NCBI GenBank assembly: GCA_037444005.1
Contig: JBBING010000007.1
Span: 1 to 62,106, forward strand
Direction: 5' to 3'
DNA: 62,106 bases
DNA from: DATLZC01 sp037444005
Lineage (GTDB): Bacteria; Chloroflexota; Dehalococcoidia; DSTF01; JACRBR01
Below the pieces are notes generated by a model. It searched no databases and was not told the origin of the DNA. It worked only from the letters and a program-made list of their open reading frames with translations. Within the stretch, counting starts at the first letter, position 1; each line of letters opens with the position of its first letter. Shown here piece after piece: positions 15,166 to 23,734 of this stretch. A program made the position numbers and the translations under genes.

Positions 15166-15738
15166 GTGAACCTGCGCGGCTGGCTTCGTGTCGAGACGGC
15201 GCTCCCCGTCCTCGCCCTGGGGGCGGCGCTGCTCGCGCTGGTCGCGTTCGACCTCGCGTCCAGTGGAGACGCCTCGCCCAGCGGCGACCAGGTGGCGACG
15301 CCCCTCCCGACACGCACGCCCGGCCCCAGTCCCACGCCCGGCCCGTCGCCGACGCCGACGCCCACGCCCACGCCCGATCCGCAGCGCGCCGTCCGCGACC
15401 AGCGGCGCCGGGACGACCTGGCGGCCATCGCGGACGCGCTGCGCGCGTATTACGAGCGCTACGGCTCGTTCCCGAGCACGGGCGGGAACATCCAGACGCT
15501 GTGCGTGTACCGGGACAACGACCAGGGCTGCAAGCTCGCCGAATTCCTCGACCCCCTGCCGTCGGACCCCAGAGGCGACGCCAACGCCTACGGCTACTGG
15601 TACCAGTCCGACGGCCAGAGCTTCACGCTGTTCGCGTCGATGGAGACGACCAACGAAGGCGCACAGTGCCCCGAGCGCACGCCCCAGCACCTGCGCGACG
15701 TCGAGCTGCTGTACTGCCTGCCGGGAGGCCCGCCCTGA
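15166..15738 (+). CDS. Membrane-anchored protein with pseudopilin-like C-terminal domain
   Basis: A 190-residue protein with one N-terminal membrane helix (about residues 8-30), a Pro/Thr linker (TPGPSPTPGPSPTPTPTP, residues 45-70), then a globular end: RRDDLAAIADALRAYYERYGSFPSTGG, four cysteines, and a YGYWYQSDGQSFTLFASME ending. That last part resembles the C-terminal domain of type II secretion major pseudopilins (GspG), which also has the alpha helix, FPS-type turn and FxLxA strand. There is no prepilin peptidase site, and the Pro/Thr linker replaces the long pilin helix. Function unknown; possibly a stand-alone surface domain. Confidence 0.6.
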   Translation: MNLRGWLRVETALPVLALGAALLALVAFDLASSGDASPSGDQVATPLPTRTPGPSPTPGPSPTPTPTPTPDPQRAVRDQRRRDDLAAIADALRAYYERYGSFPSTGGNIQTLCVYRDNDQGCKLAEFLDPLPSDPRGDANAYGYWYQSDGQSFTLFASMETTNEGAQCPERTPQHLRDVELLYCLPGGPP

Positions 15739-16772
15739 GCGCGACCGTCGGCTTCGTGTACGACCCCCTCTGTCTCGAGCACGACGCCGGCGACCATCCG
15801 GAGTCCCCGGACCGTCTGCGGGCCATCGTCGCGCTCCTCGAAGCCTCGGGCCTGTCGAGCCGCCTCGAAGCCATCGGCGCCCGCGACGCGACGCTCGAGG
15901 ACCTGACGCTCGTGCACACACCGGAGCACGTCGAGCGCATTCGTGAGATGGCGGCGTCGGGCGGCCGCTGGGCCGACCCCGACACCTGGGTCGGGCCGCG
16001 GTCGTACGACGCCGCCGTGCGCGCCGTCGGCGGGACGCTGGCGGCGGTCGATGCGGTCATGGCGGGCCGGGTGCGCTCGGCGTTCTGCGCGCTACGGCCG
16101 CCGGGCCATCACGCGACGCCGTCGCGCGCCATGGGGTTCTGCCTATTCAACCAGGTCGCCATCGCGGCCCAGCATCTCATCGCCCGGCACGGACTCGAGC
16201 GCGTCGCCATTCTCGACATCGACGTGCACCACGGCAACGGCACGCAGGACGCCTTCTACCGGCGGGGCGACGTGCTGTACGTCTCCACGCACCAGTACCC
16301 CTTCTATCCGGGGACGGGCCACTTCCGGGAGACCGGCGAGGGGCCGGGCGCCGGGGCGACGGTGAACCTCCCGTTGCCGCAGGGGGCGCGCGACGGCGAC
16401 ATCCGCCGCGTGGTCGAGGAGGTGGCGGCGCCCGTCGTGCGGAGGTTCCGCCCGCAGTTCATCCTCGTGTCCGCGGGCTTCGACGCCCACTACGCCGACC
16501 CGCTCGCGGGCCTCGAGCTATCGGTCGACGGCTACGGCTGGCTCATGGCGACGGCGAAGGCGCTGGCGGAGGAGTTCTGCGGCGGGCGGCTCGTCGCCGT
16601 GCTGGAGGGCGGCTATCACCTGACGGCGCTCCCCTGGTGCGTGCGGCGCACCCTGGAGACGCTGCTCGGCGCCGACCCGACGCCCGACCCGCTCGGGCCG
16701 CGGTCGCCCGACACGCGCTTCGACCTGAGCGACCTCATTGCCACGTACCGCGAGGCGCACGGGCTCGGTTGA
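15735..16772 (+). CDS. Histone-deacetylase-family amidohydrolase
   Basis: A zinc-dependent class II-like deacetylase/acetylpolyamine amidohydrolase of about 345 residues. Motifs: RPPGHHATP (tandem catalytic His), DIDVHHGNGTQ and GFDAHYADP (zinc ligands), and AVLEGGYH (catalytic Tyr). The start is unusual: the family-conserved beginning TVGFVYDPLCLEHD lies just after CTG 15735, which overlaps the previous stop as CTGA, while the first standard start in frame inside the domain, GTG 15756, would remove the first strand. A GTG at 15666 is the other choice. Substrate could be an acetylated polyamine or lysine. Confidence 0.9.
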   Translation: MSATVGFVYDPLCLEHDAGDHPESPDRLRAIVALLEASGLSSRLEAIGARDATLEDLTLVHTPEHVERIREMAASGGRWADPDTWVGPRSYDAAVRAVGGTLAAVDAVMAGRVRSAFCALRPPGHHATPSRAMGFCLFNQVAIAAQHLIARHGLERVAILDIDVHHGNGTQDAFYRRGDVLYVSTHQYPFYPGTGHFRETGEGPGAGATVNLPLPQGARDGDIRRVVEEVAAPVVRRFRPQFILVSAGFDAHYADPLAGLELSVDGYGWLMATAKALAEEFCGGRLVAVLEGGYHLTALPWCVRRTLETLLGADPTPDPLGPRSPDTRFDLSDLIATYREAHGLG

Positions 16773-16789
16773 GCGCTGGGTCCTGCCGG

Positions 16790-17983
16790 CTACGCGTCCG
16801 CCGCGCACGCCGCGGGCAACAGGCGCGCGAAGACTTCGTTCCCCAGGAGGCGCCCCCGCGGCGTGAGCCGGATGTGCCCGTCGGCGCGCTCGAGCAGGCC
16901 GTACGCGAACAGTTCCGGCAGCTCGGCGGCGTACACGTCCTCGAAGGGCCGGCCGTGGCGGCGCTCGAACGCCGCCAGGTCCACGCCTTCGATGAGCCGC
17001 AGCCCCAGAATCGCCGTCTCCGCCATCTGCAACTCCGGCGGCTCGCGCTCCACCGACGCCACCTGACGCATGGTCGTCGGCCCGCCGCCCTGTGAGGCCT
17101 CCCACGTCTCGTTCACCGCCGCCAGGTACCGCGACGGCAGGCGCTCGTTGGCGAACCGCACGCCATCGACGTACGAATGCGCGCCCGCGCCGACGCCGAG
17201 ATACTCCTCGTTGCGCCAGTACACCAGGTTGTGACGGCAGCGGCGTCCGGGCTTCGCCCAGTTGGAGAGCTCGTAATGCTCGTAGCCGGCTTCGGCGAGC
17301 ATCCGCTCCGTGAGCTCGTACATGTCCGCCTGCAGGTCGGGGTCGGGCGCGGGCTTCCGTCCGCGGGCGACGTCGCGCGCCAGCGCCGTGCCCTCCTCGA
17401 CGGTGAGGGCGTAGACCGACAGGTGCTCGGGCTCGAGGCGGAGCGCCTCCTCCAGATTGCGTCGCCACCCGTCGAGCGTCTGACCGGGCAGCCCGAAGAT
17501 AAGGTCGAGGTTCACGTTGTCGAATCCCGCCGCCCGCGCGGCGGCGACCTCCCGGCGCACGTCGTCGGTCGTGTGGATGCGTTCGAGCGCGCGCAGCTCC
17601 GCGTCGTCGAAGCTCTGCACGCCGAAGCTCAAGCGGTTCACCCCTAGGGCGCGCAGGCCTCGAAGATACGCCTCGTTCACCGTCCCCGGGTTCGCCTCCA
17701 GCGACCACTCCACATCGGGGTCGAGCCGGAAGCATTCGCGGATGGTGGCGGCGACGCCGGCGAGCTCCTCGAGCGGAGTCAGGCTCGGCGTGCCGCCCCC
17801 GAAGTACACCGTCGGGACGGGGCGCGAGCCGAGCGACCGCGCCCAGAGCCGCAGCTCGCGGTCGAGCGCGCGGTCATAGGTCGGGATGAGGTGGTCCTGG
17901 CCCGCGTAGGAGTTGAAGTCGCAGTACCCGCACTTGGCGGTGCAGAACGGGATATGGACGTAGAGACTCAGGGGCGCCGTCAC
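16790..17983 (-). CDS. hemW: HemW, radical SAM heme-delivery protein
   Basis: A 397-residue radical SAM protein. VHIPFCTAKCGYC carries the cluster cysteines (14, 18, 21) in the C-x3-C-x2-C pattern; GGGTPS follows. The FGVQSFDD and YELSNWAKPG segments and the C-terminal winged-helix-like part (LTPRGRLLGNEVF) are typical of HemW, which binds heme for delivery to respiratory proteins and does not oxidise coproporphyrinogen. GTG start. Lies 42 nt after the permease gene on the same strand and may be co-transcribed with it. Confidence 0.9.
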   Translation of the reverse strand: MTAPLSLYVHIPFCTAKCGYCDFNSYAGQDHLIPTYDRALDRELRLWARSLGSRPVPTVYFGGGTPSLTPLEELAGVAATIRECFRLDPDVEWSLEANPGTVNEAYLRGLRALGVNRLSFGVQSFDDAELRALERIHTTDDVRREVAAARAAGFDNVNLDLIFGLPGQTLDGWRRNLEEALRLEPEHLSVYALTVEEGTALARDVARGRKPAPDPDLQADMYELTERMLAEAGYEHYELSNWAKPGRRCRHNLVYWRNEEYLGVGAGAHSYVDGVRFANERLPSRYLAAVNETWEASQGGGPTTMRQVASVEREPPELQMAETAILGLRLIEGVDLAAFERRHGRPFEDVYAAELPELFAYGLLERADGHIRLTPRGRLLGNEVFARLLPAACAADA

Positions 17984-18025
17984 GCCCGCATCGTAGCGCG
18001 CGGGCGCGCGGGGCCGCCACCGGCC

Positions 18026-18994
18026 TCACCGCGCGCGCGGCGTGAAGACGTCGTTGACGGCGTCGCCGAGCAGGTTGAACGCCAGGATGAGCGTCCCGAC
18101 CACCGACGCGGGCACGGCGATGAGATAGGGATGCTCGCTGAACGCGCGGATGGAGGTGGAGGCGTCGTAGATCATCACCCCGAAGCTCGGGTGCGGCGGC
18201 TGGATGCCCACGCCGAACCACGTGAGCAGAATCTCCGACCCGGCGATGGCGCCCAGCCCCGACGACACGCTGACGATGACGAGATTGCTCACGTTGGGCA
18301 GCAGGTGCCGCGTGATCACCCGGAAGTCGCTCGCCCCCAGCGCCCGCGCCGCGGTCACGTAGTCGGTCTCGCGGAGCGCCAGCACCTGCGAACGGATGAC
18401 TCGCGCGCCGCCCACCCACGAGAAGAGCGACAGCGCGCCGAAGATGAGGAAGTAGTCCGGCGCCCCGGAGTCGCGGATGCCTCCGATGCCGGTCCACTCC
18501 TCGATCCGCTTCGCCCAGACGTCCACGCGGTCGCCGAGAGCGGCGTTGATGAGGATGAGCATCGGCAGGCCGGGCAGCGCGAAGAAGACGTCGCCCGCCC
18601 GCATGATCAGCGTGTCGACCCAGGTGCCCCCGCGATACCCGGCGAGCAGCCCCAGCCCTACCGCGAGCACGATGCCTCCGGTGAACAGCGTCGCGACGGT
18701 GACGATGACCGTGGTCTGCATCGACCACAGCGAGCGGCTGAGCAGGTCGCGTCCCAGGCGGTCGGTGCCGAAGGGATGCGCCAGCGACGGGCCCTGGAAC
18801 GTGGCGTCGAGGTTTTGCTCCGCGAAGTCGTAGGGCGATAACCACGGCGCGAGGATGCCCGCCGCATAGAAGATGGCGATCACCACCAGCGCGACCACGG
18901 CGATGCGCTTCCGCAGAAGCCGGCGCACCGCCAGCGCCGTCGGGCTGCGGCCGCGGACCGCGGGCTCCTCCATGGTCATGGCGGCGGTGGTCAC
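18026..18994 (-). CDS. Peptide/nickel-type ABC transporter permease, DppC/OppC-like
   Basis: A 322-residue inner-membrane permease. The N-terminal OppC_N segment (KRIAVVALVVIAIFYAAGILAPWL) is followed by FGTDRLGRDLLSRSLW and the BPD permease domain with its EAA-type loop (ARALGASDFRVITRHLLPN). Its GTG start overlaps the upstream permease stop as GTGA. Works with the next two genes as an importer for peptides, nickel or glycans; the substrate is not deducible. No ATPase gene is nearby. Confidence 0.9.
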   Translation of the reverse strand: MTTAAMTMEEPAVRGRSPTALAVRRLLRKRIAVVALVVIAIFYAAGILAPWLSPYDFAEQNLDATFQGPSLAHPFGTDRLGRDLLSRSLWSMQTTVIVTVATLFTGGIVLAVGLGLLAGYRGGTWVDTLIMRAGDVFFALPGLPMLILINAALGDRVDVWAKRIEEWTGIGGIRDSGAPDYFLIFGALSLFSWVGGARVIRSQVLALRETDYVTAARALGASDFRVITRHLLPNVSNLVIVSVSSGLGAIAGSEILLTWFGVGIQPPHPSFGVMIYDASTSIRAFSEHPYLIAVPASVVGTLILAFNLLGDAVNDVFTPRAR

Positions 18995-19947
18995 GTCTGC
19001 GTCCCCCGTCCGCTGATGCGCACCCGCGGGTCGATGAAGGCGTAAGCCACGTCGACCACGATGTTGATGACCATAAAGGCGGCCGCGATCATCAGCACCA
19101 GCGCCAGCAGCAGGTCGTAGTCACGGTCGTTCACCGACTCGAACGCCAGCCGGCCCGCGCCGGGGATGCCCCACAGCGTCTCGACGAAGAACGACCCCTC
19201 GAGGACGGTGACGAGGGAGAGGCCAAAGATGGTGACGAGAGGCAGAAGCGCGTTGCGCGCCACGTGGCGCGTGAGCACCGTCATCTCGCTGAGGCCTTTG
19301 GCCCGAGCCGTGCGCACGTAGTCCTCCAAAAGCACATCGAGCGTCGTCGCCCGCACGAGCCGCGCGACGCCGGCGACGCCCGGAATCGACAGCGCCAGGA
19401 CGGGCACGAGCGCGTTGCGGCTGAAGACGCCGTCCCACCCGAGGCGCACCCATCCCAGCTCGACGACGAGCAGCCAGATGGCGACGGGGACCACCACCAC
19501 GCTCGGGATCGAACGAAAGAGGAGGAAGGTCCCGATGGCCATCGGGTCCTGCCAGCTTCCCTGGCGAGTGGCGGCGTAGATGCCGACGGGGATGCCGATG
19601 GCGAACGTCAGGAGGAGCGCCACGAGGTTGAGCTGCGCCGACACCCAGACCTTGGGCAGGATGACATCGACGACACTCCGGCCCTGGTAGCGGAAGCTCT
19701 CGCCCAGGTCGCCCTCGGTGAGGGCGCCCTTCACGTAGATCCAGTACTGCTCCCAGATGGGCTTATCGAGGCCGTACTGGGCGCGGACGCGGGCGAGCGC
19801 CTCCTCGTCCGTGAATTGCCCCGCCCGTACCCGCACGGGGTCGCCCGGCCCGAGTCGCGCGATGGCGAACGTGGCGAAGGAGACAACGGCCAGGACCGGA
19901 AAAATCCAGAGCAGGCGCCGGACGATGTAGCTCGCGAGCCCTTCCAC
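18991..19947 (-). CDS. Peptide/nickel-type ABC transporter permease, DppB/OppB-like
   Basis: A 318-residue permease, first of the permease pair. N-terminal helix YIVRRLLWIFPVLAVVSFATF, the periplasmic QYGLDKPIWEQYWIYVKGAL segment, and an EAA loop TARAKGLSEMTVLTRHVARN. GTG start with GGAGG upstream. Its gene lies 18 nt after the solute-binding protein gene and overlaps dppC-like by 4 nt, so the three are one operon. Confidence 0.9.
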   Translation of the reverse strand: MEGLASYIVRRLLWIFPVLAVVSFATFAIARLGPGDPVRVRAGQFTDEEALARVRAQYGLDKPIWEQYWIYVKGALTEGDLGESFRYQGRSVVDVILPKVWVSAQLNLVALLLTFAIGIPVGIYAATRQGSWQDPMAIGTFLLFRSIPSVVVVPVAIWLLVVELGWVRLGWDGVFSRNALVPVLALSIPGVAGVARLVRATTLDVLLEDYVRTARAKGLSEMTVLTRHVARNALLPLVTIFGLSLVTVLEGSFFVETLWGIPGAGRLAFESVNDRDYDLLLALVLMIAAAFMVINIVVDVAYAFIDPRVRISGRGTQT

Positions 19948-19965
19948 CGCGCGCCCTCCGCGCCG

Positions 19966-21651
19966 CTAGCGCTCGACGTCGACGAAGCGCAGCTTCGGGA
20001 TGACGATGGGCGTGAGCTTGAAGTCCTTCACGTATGGCTTGATCAGCACGTGGTCGCGCCCGAAGAACAACGGGATCCACGGCGCGTCCTGGACGATCAG
20101 GCGCTCAGCCTCGCGGTACAGCTCGAACCGCCGCTGCTGGTCCTGCTCCGTCCGCGCCTCCTCCAGCAGGCGATCCACCTCCGGATTCGCGTAGCGGGTG
20201 TCGTTCTGCCGGCTGCGCGAGTGGAACTTGATGTCGAGGATGTCCTCCGGGTCCGGGTAGTCCATGATCCACCCGAGGTTGAACGCCTGATACCGCCCGG
20301 CGTCGATGTCGGCGAAGAACGTCGCCGACTGCGCCTGCTGGATCTTCACGTCGACCCCGAGGTTGTCCTTCCACATGGCGACGACGGTCTCGAGGATGGG
20401 GCCGGCGCTCGCGCCCCCTCCGGATTCGGCGATGGTGATCTCCGGCAGGCCGTCAGGGCCGCCGTACTTCGACTCGGCCAGCAGTTGCCGCGCCCGCTCC
20501 GGGTCGTAGGGCAGCGCCTGCGCGTCCGGGTTGTGTCCCGGCAGGTCGGGCGGCATGATGCCGTTCGCCACCCGCGCCCGGTTGAACAGCACCACCTCGT
20601 TGATCTTCTCCCTGTCGATGGACATGGCGAACGCCTGCCGCACCTTGACGTCATCGAACGGCGGCCGCTCGGTGTTGAATCCGATGTAAAAGATCGACAG
20701 GTCGTCGGCCGCGTGATACTCCGCGTTGAGTGGCTCCGACGGATCCTGGATGCGCTCGGTGTCGTCGAGCGGCACGCCCGAGATGTCGACCTCCCCCGCT
20801 TCGTAGGCGGACAGTCCGCCGCCGGCCAGCAGGAACTGCACTTCATCGATCTTCGGCGCGCCGAGGTGGTAGTCCTTGTTCGCCTCGAGGACGATCCGCT
20901 CGCCCAGCCGCCACTCCTTCAGCTTGAACGGACCCGTCCCGTTCGGCTTGAGCGTCCAGTTGCGGGGGTTCGATTCGATCTCGCGCCGGTCGACGACGAA
21001 GGCCGTCGGATAGGTGAGCTTCTGCAGGAAGTACGGCTTCGGCGCGTCGATGGTCACCCGCAGGGTCCGGTCGTCCACGACCTCGATGCCGCTGACCTCG
21101 TCGGCGCGGCCGCGGGCCTTGTCCCGCGCGCCCACGATGTCGCCGAGATAGAACTCCGCGACCACCGAGGCCGTCGACGGGTCGAGCGCCCGCTCCCAGG
21201 AATACTTCACGTCCTCGGCCGTGACGGGCCGGCGGTCGTGGAAGAACGCGTCCTGCCGGATGCGGAACGTGTAGACCGTGCCGTCCGGCGAGATGCCCCC
21301 GTTCTCCTTCGTGGGGACCTCCTCCGCCAGATCGGCCACCACATTCAGGTTCTCGTCGAGGGTGACCAGCCCACCGAAAATCTCGACGATGTAGGTCGCG
21401 GACTCGACGTCCTGGGCGACCGCGGGGTCGAGGGTGATGGGGTCGCTTCCGGGAATCCGGAGGACCTTCTTGCCCCCGGAGTCCTCGCGATCCTCGCCTC
21501 CGCCCGAGGCCTGCTCCGTCGGCTGCGCCCGCTCGCCGCCGCCCGTGTTGTCACCACCTCCTCCCTGGCTCACCAGGAGGATGGCGATGACGGCGATGAC
21601 GATGACCAGCGCCGCAGCGGCGCCGACGAGGCTGAGGACGGCTCGGTTCAT
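19966..21651 (-). CDS. Family 5 extracellular solute-binding protein
   Basis: A 561-residue binding protein of SBP_bac_5. An N-terminal hydrophobic helix (residues 5-28) without a lipobox Cys suggests a membrane-anchored protein, followed by an acidic Gly-rich linker. The family signature AEDVKYSWERALDPSTAS is at about residue 145, with GTGPFKLKEWRLGERIVLEANKDY later. It delivers substrate to the two permeases encoded downstream. Substrate (oligopeptide, nickel or other) cannot be told from sequence alone. Confidence 0.9.
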   Translation of the reverse strand: MNRAVLSLVGAAAALVIVIAVIAILLVSQGGGGDNTGGGERAQPTEQASGGGEDREDSGGKKVLRIPGSDPITLDPAVAQDVESATYIVEIFGGLVTLDENLNVVADLAEEVPTKENGGISPDGTVYTFRIRQDAFFHDRRPVTAEDVKYSWERALDPSTASVVAEFYLGDIVGARDKARGRADEVSGIEVVDDRTLRVTIDAPKPYFLQKLTYPTAFVVDRREIESNPRNWTLKPNGTGPFKLKEWRLGERIVLEANKDYHLGAPKIDEVQFLLAGGGLSAYEAGEVDISGVPLDDTERIQDPSEPLNAEYHAADDLSIFYIGFNTERPPFDDVKVRQAFAMSIDREKINEVVLFNRARVANGIMPPDLPGHNPDAQALPYDPERARQLLAESKYGGPDGLPEITIAESGGGASAGPILETVVAMWKDNLGVDVKIQQAQSATFFADIDAGRYQAFNLGWIMDYPDPEDILDIKFHSRSRQNDTRYANPEVDRLLEEARTEQDQQRRFELYREAERLIVQDAPWIPLFFGRDHVLIKPYVKDFKLTPIVIPKLRFVDVER

Positions 21652-21797
21652 CTCGACTCACCTTGCTGCGCGGCCGGGCCGGCGCCCGGCTCCACAGGTC
21701 CTATCGGCCGCGGGCGCCCGTCCGGGAGCGCCCGCATCCCTGATTCTCGCCGTCCGGCCCGCCGATGGCAACATTCGGGCCGCGCGGCCGGATGCGC

Positions 21798-23612
21798 TCA
21801 CTCCAGCACCAGCCGCAGCCCGAGCTCTCGCAGCGCCTCAGGCGGCACGGGATACGGCGCGCCCGTCATCGGGTCCTGCGCCGTCTTCGTCTTCGGGAAG
21901 GTCATCACCTCACGAATGTCCGTCTGCCCCGCGAGGATAGCGACGGTCCGGTCGAGCCCGGTGGCGATGCCGCCGTGCGGCGGCGCCCCGTACTTGAAGG
22001 CCTCGAGGAGATGCCCGAAGCGGTCCCGCTGCTCGTCGGGGCCGATGCCCAGCACATCGAACATCTTCCGTTGGACCTCCGGCAGGTGGATCCGGATGCT
22101 GCCTCCCCCGAGTTCGAAGCCGTTGCACACGAGGTCGTAGGCCTGGGCGCGCGCCGCACCGGGGTCGCGGTCGAGAAGGGGCATGTCCTCCGGCCGCGGC
22201 GATGTGAACGGGTGATGCATCGCGTACCAGCGCTGGTCTTCGTCGTTCCACTCGAGCAGCGGGAAGTCCACGATGAACGCGAACGCGAGCCGCTGCGGAT
22301 CCGCAAGGCCGAGCCGACCGGCGATTTCGCGGCGCAGCGCGTCGAGCGCGGGCTTGACCCGGTGCACGGACCCCGGCGCCTTCTGAGGAAGGCCTCCCTG
22401 GCCCGCGACGACGAGGAGGAGGTCGCCCTTCGACGCCCCGGCGCGCTCCGCCATCGCTCGCACCATCTCGGGCGCCAGGTACTTCCCGACCGGCGAGCGG
22501 AAGCCCTCGGCCGTCAGGCTGGCCGGCGCCTCCAGCAGCGCGATGGAGACGAGGCCCTTCGCTCCGTGATGTTGTACGAGCTCGGTGAGCGAGTCGATCT
22601 CCCGGCGGGTGAACGTCTCGCCGCCCGGGACGCACAATCCTTCGACGCGCCCGCCGCTTTCGACCGCGGTCCGGAAGACGCCGAACTCCGACCCGGCGAC
22701 GAGATCGGTGAACTCGCACAGCTCGAGACCGTAGCGGAGGTCCGGCTTGTCGGTGCCGAACCGGCGCATCGCTTCGTCGTACGTGATCCGCGGGAAGGGA
22801 CGCGAGACCTTCAGGTCGGGGCGCACCGCTTGCGCGAGCGAGACGTACAGCTCCTCGATGAGCGCGAGGATATCGTCCTGCTCGACGAAGCTCATCTCGA
22901 GGTCGAGCTGGGTGAACTCGGGCTGCCGGTCGGCGCGCAGGTCCTCGTCCCGGAAACAGCGGGCGATCTGGAAGTAGCGCTCGAAGCCCGCGACCATGAG
23001 AAGCTGCTTGAACTGCTGGGGCGACTGCGGCAGCGCGTAGAACGAGCCCTTCTGCAGGCGGCTCGGCACGAGAAAGTCCCGCGCACCCTCGGGCGTAGGG
23101 TTCGCCAGAATGGGCGTTTCGATCTCCACGAAGCCGCGCTCCATGAGGAAATCGCGGATGAACTTCGTGACGCGGTGACGCAGCAAGATACGCTGGTGCA
23201 TGCCCTCGCGCCGCAGGTCGAGATAGCGGTACCGTAGACGCAGCAGGTCCTCGACTTCGGTCTCTTCGTTGATGTAGAAGGGCGGCGTCTGCGACGTGTT
23301 CAGCAGCGTCGCCGTCCGCGCGCGGACCTCGATCTCGCCCGTAGGGAGCGCGCGGTTCTCAGTGCCCGGCTTGCGGGGCGCGACCTCGCCCGTGACCTGC
23401 ACGACGTACTCGACCCGGAAGTCCTGGGCGACGGCGTGTGCGTCCGGCGCCTCCGCGGGGTTGAACACGACCTGCACGAGCCCCGTGGTATCGCGGAGGT
23501 CCACGAAGATGAGACCGCCGTGATCGCGGCGGCGGTGCACCCATCCCGCGAGCGTCACGGCCTGGCCGGCGTGGTCCTTCCGCAGGGTCCCGCAGTCGTG
23601 AGTCTTGAGCAC
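21798..23612 (-). CDS. aspS: Aspartyl-tRNA synthetase
   Basis: A 604-residue class II synthetase of bacterial type. The N-terminal OB domain begins LKTHDCGTLRKDHAG with GWVHRRRDHGG; motif 2 and active-site segments follow (LPQSPQQFKQLLMVAGFERYFQIARCFRDEDLRADRQPEFTQ region), the GAD insertion lies in the middle, and motif 3 (GIATGLDRTVAI) near the end. GTG 23612 is the start because GAGGAGGA sits 7 nt upstream; the longer reading frame to 23720 has no such site. Whether it also charges tRNA-Asn is undecided: no gatCAB genes are in the window. Confidence 0.96.
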   Translation of the reverse strand: MLKTHDCGTLRKDHAGQAVTLAGWVHRRRDHGGLIFVDLRDTTGLVQVVFNPAEAPDAHAVAQDFRVEYVVQVTGEVAPRKPGTENRALPTGEIEVRARTATLLNTSQTPPFYINEETEVEDLLRLRYRYLDLRREGMHQRILLRHRVTKFIRDFLMERGFVEIETPILANPTPEGARDFLVPSRLQKGSFYALPQSPQQFKQLLMVAGFERYFQIARCFRDEDLRADRQPEFTQLDLEMSFVEQDDILALIEELYVSLAQAVRPDLKVSRPFPRITYDEAMRRFGTDKPDLRYGLELCEFTDLVAGSEFGVFRTAVESGGRVEGLCVPGGETFTRREIDSLTELVQHHGAKGLVSIALLEAPASLTAEGFRSPVGKYLAPEMVRAMAERAGASKGDLLLVVAGQGGLPQKAPGSVHRVKPALDALRREIAGRLGLADPQRLAFAFIVDFPLLEWNDEDQRWYAMHHPFTSPRPEDMPLLDRDPGAARAQAYDLVCNGFELGGGSIRIHLPEVQRKMFDVLGIGPDEQRDRFGHLLEAFKYGAPPHGGIATGLDRTVAILAGQTDIREVMTFPKTKTAQDPMTGAPYPVPPEALRELGLRLVLE

Positions 23613-23700
23613 GCCCGGTCCTCCTCGTTCGATTGGTGGTCGCAGTGTCGCAGCTTCGCGGCGCGGCGGCAACGGCGGCGGCCGTCCGCGGTCGTTCCTA

Positions 23701-23728
23701 CTGTCACAATCTGAGGGCATGGTATACT
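23701..23728 (+). promoter_or_regulatory. tig promoter, apparently leaderless
   Basis: CTGTCA at 23701-23706, 16 nt, and TATACT at 23723-23728. Only 6 nt separate the -10 box from GTG 23735, and no ribosome-binding site is present, so the mRNA should start at the start codon. Confidence 0.55.
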
Positions 23729-23734
23729 CCCGAT

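Noticed and set aside
16790..17983. Oxygen-independent coproporphyrinogen oxidase (HemN)
   Set aside because: Length and the C-terminal part match HemW, and the N-terminal pattern is that of HemW-type radical SAM proteins.
19264..22140. 958-codon plus-strand open frame across the ABC genes and aspS
   Set aside because: Shadow of GC-rich codons opposite three real genes. Composition is His/Asp/Arg-rich with no domain, and no ribosome-binding site.
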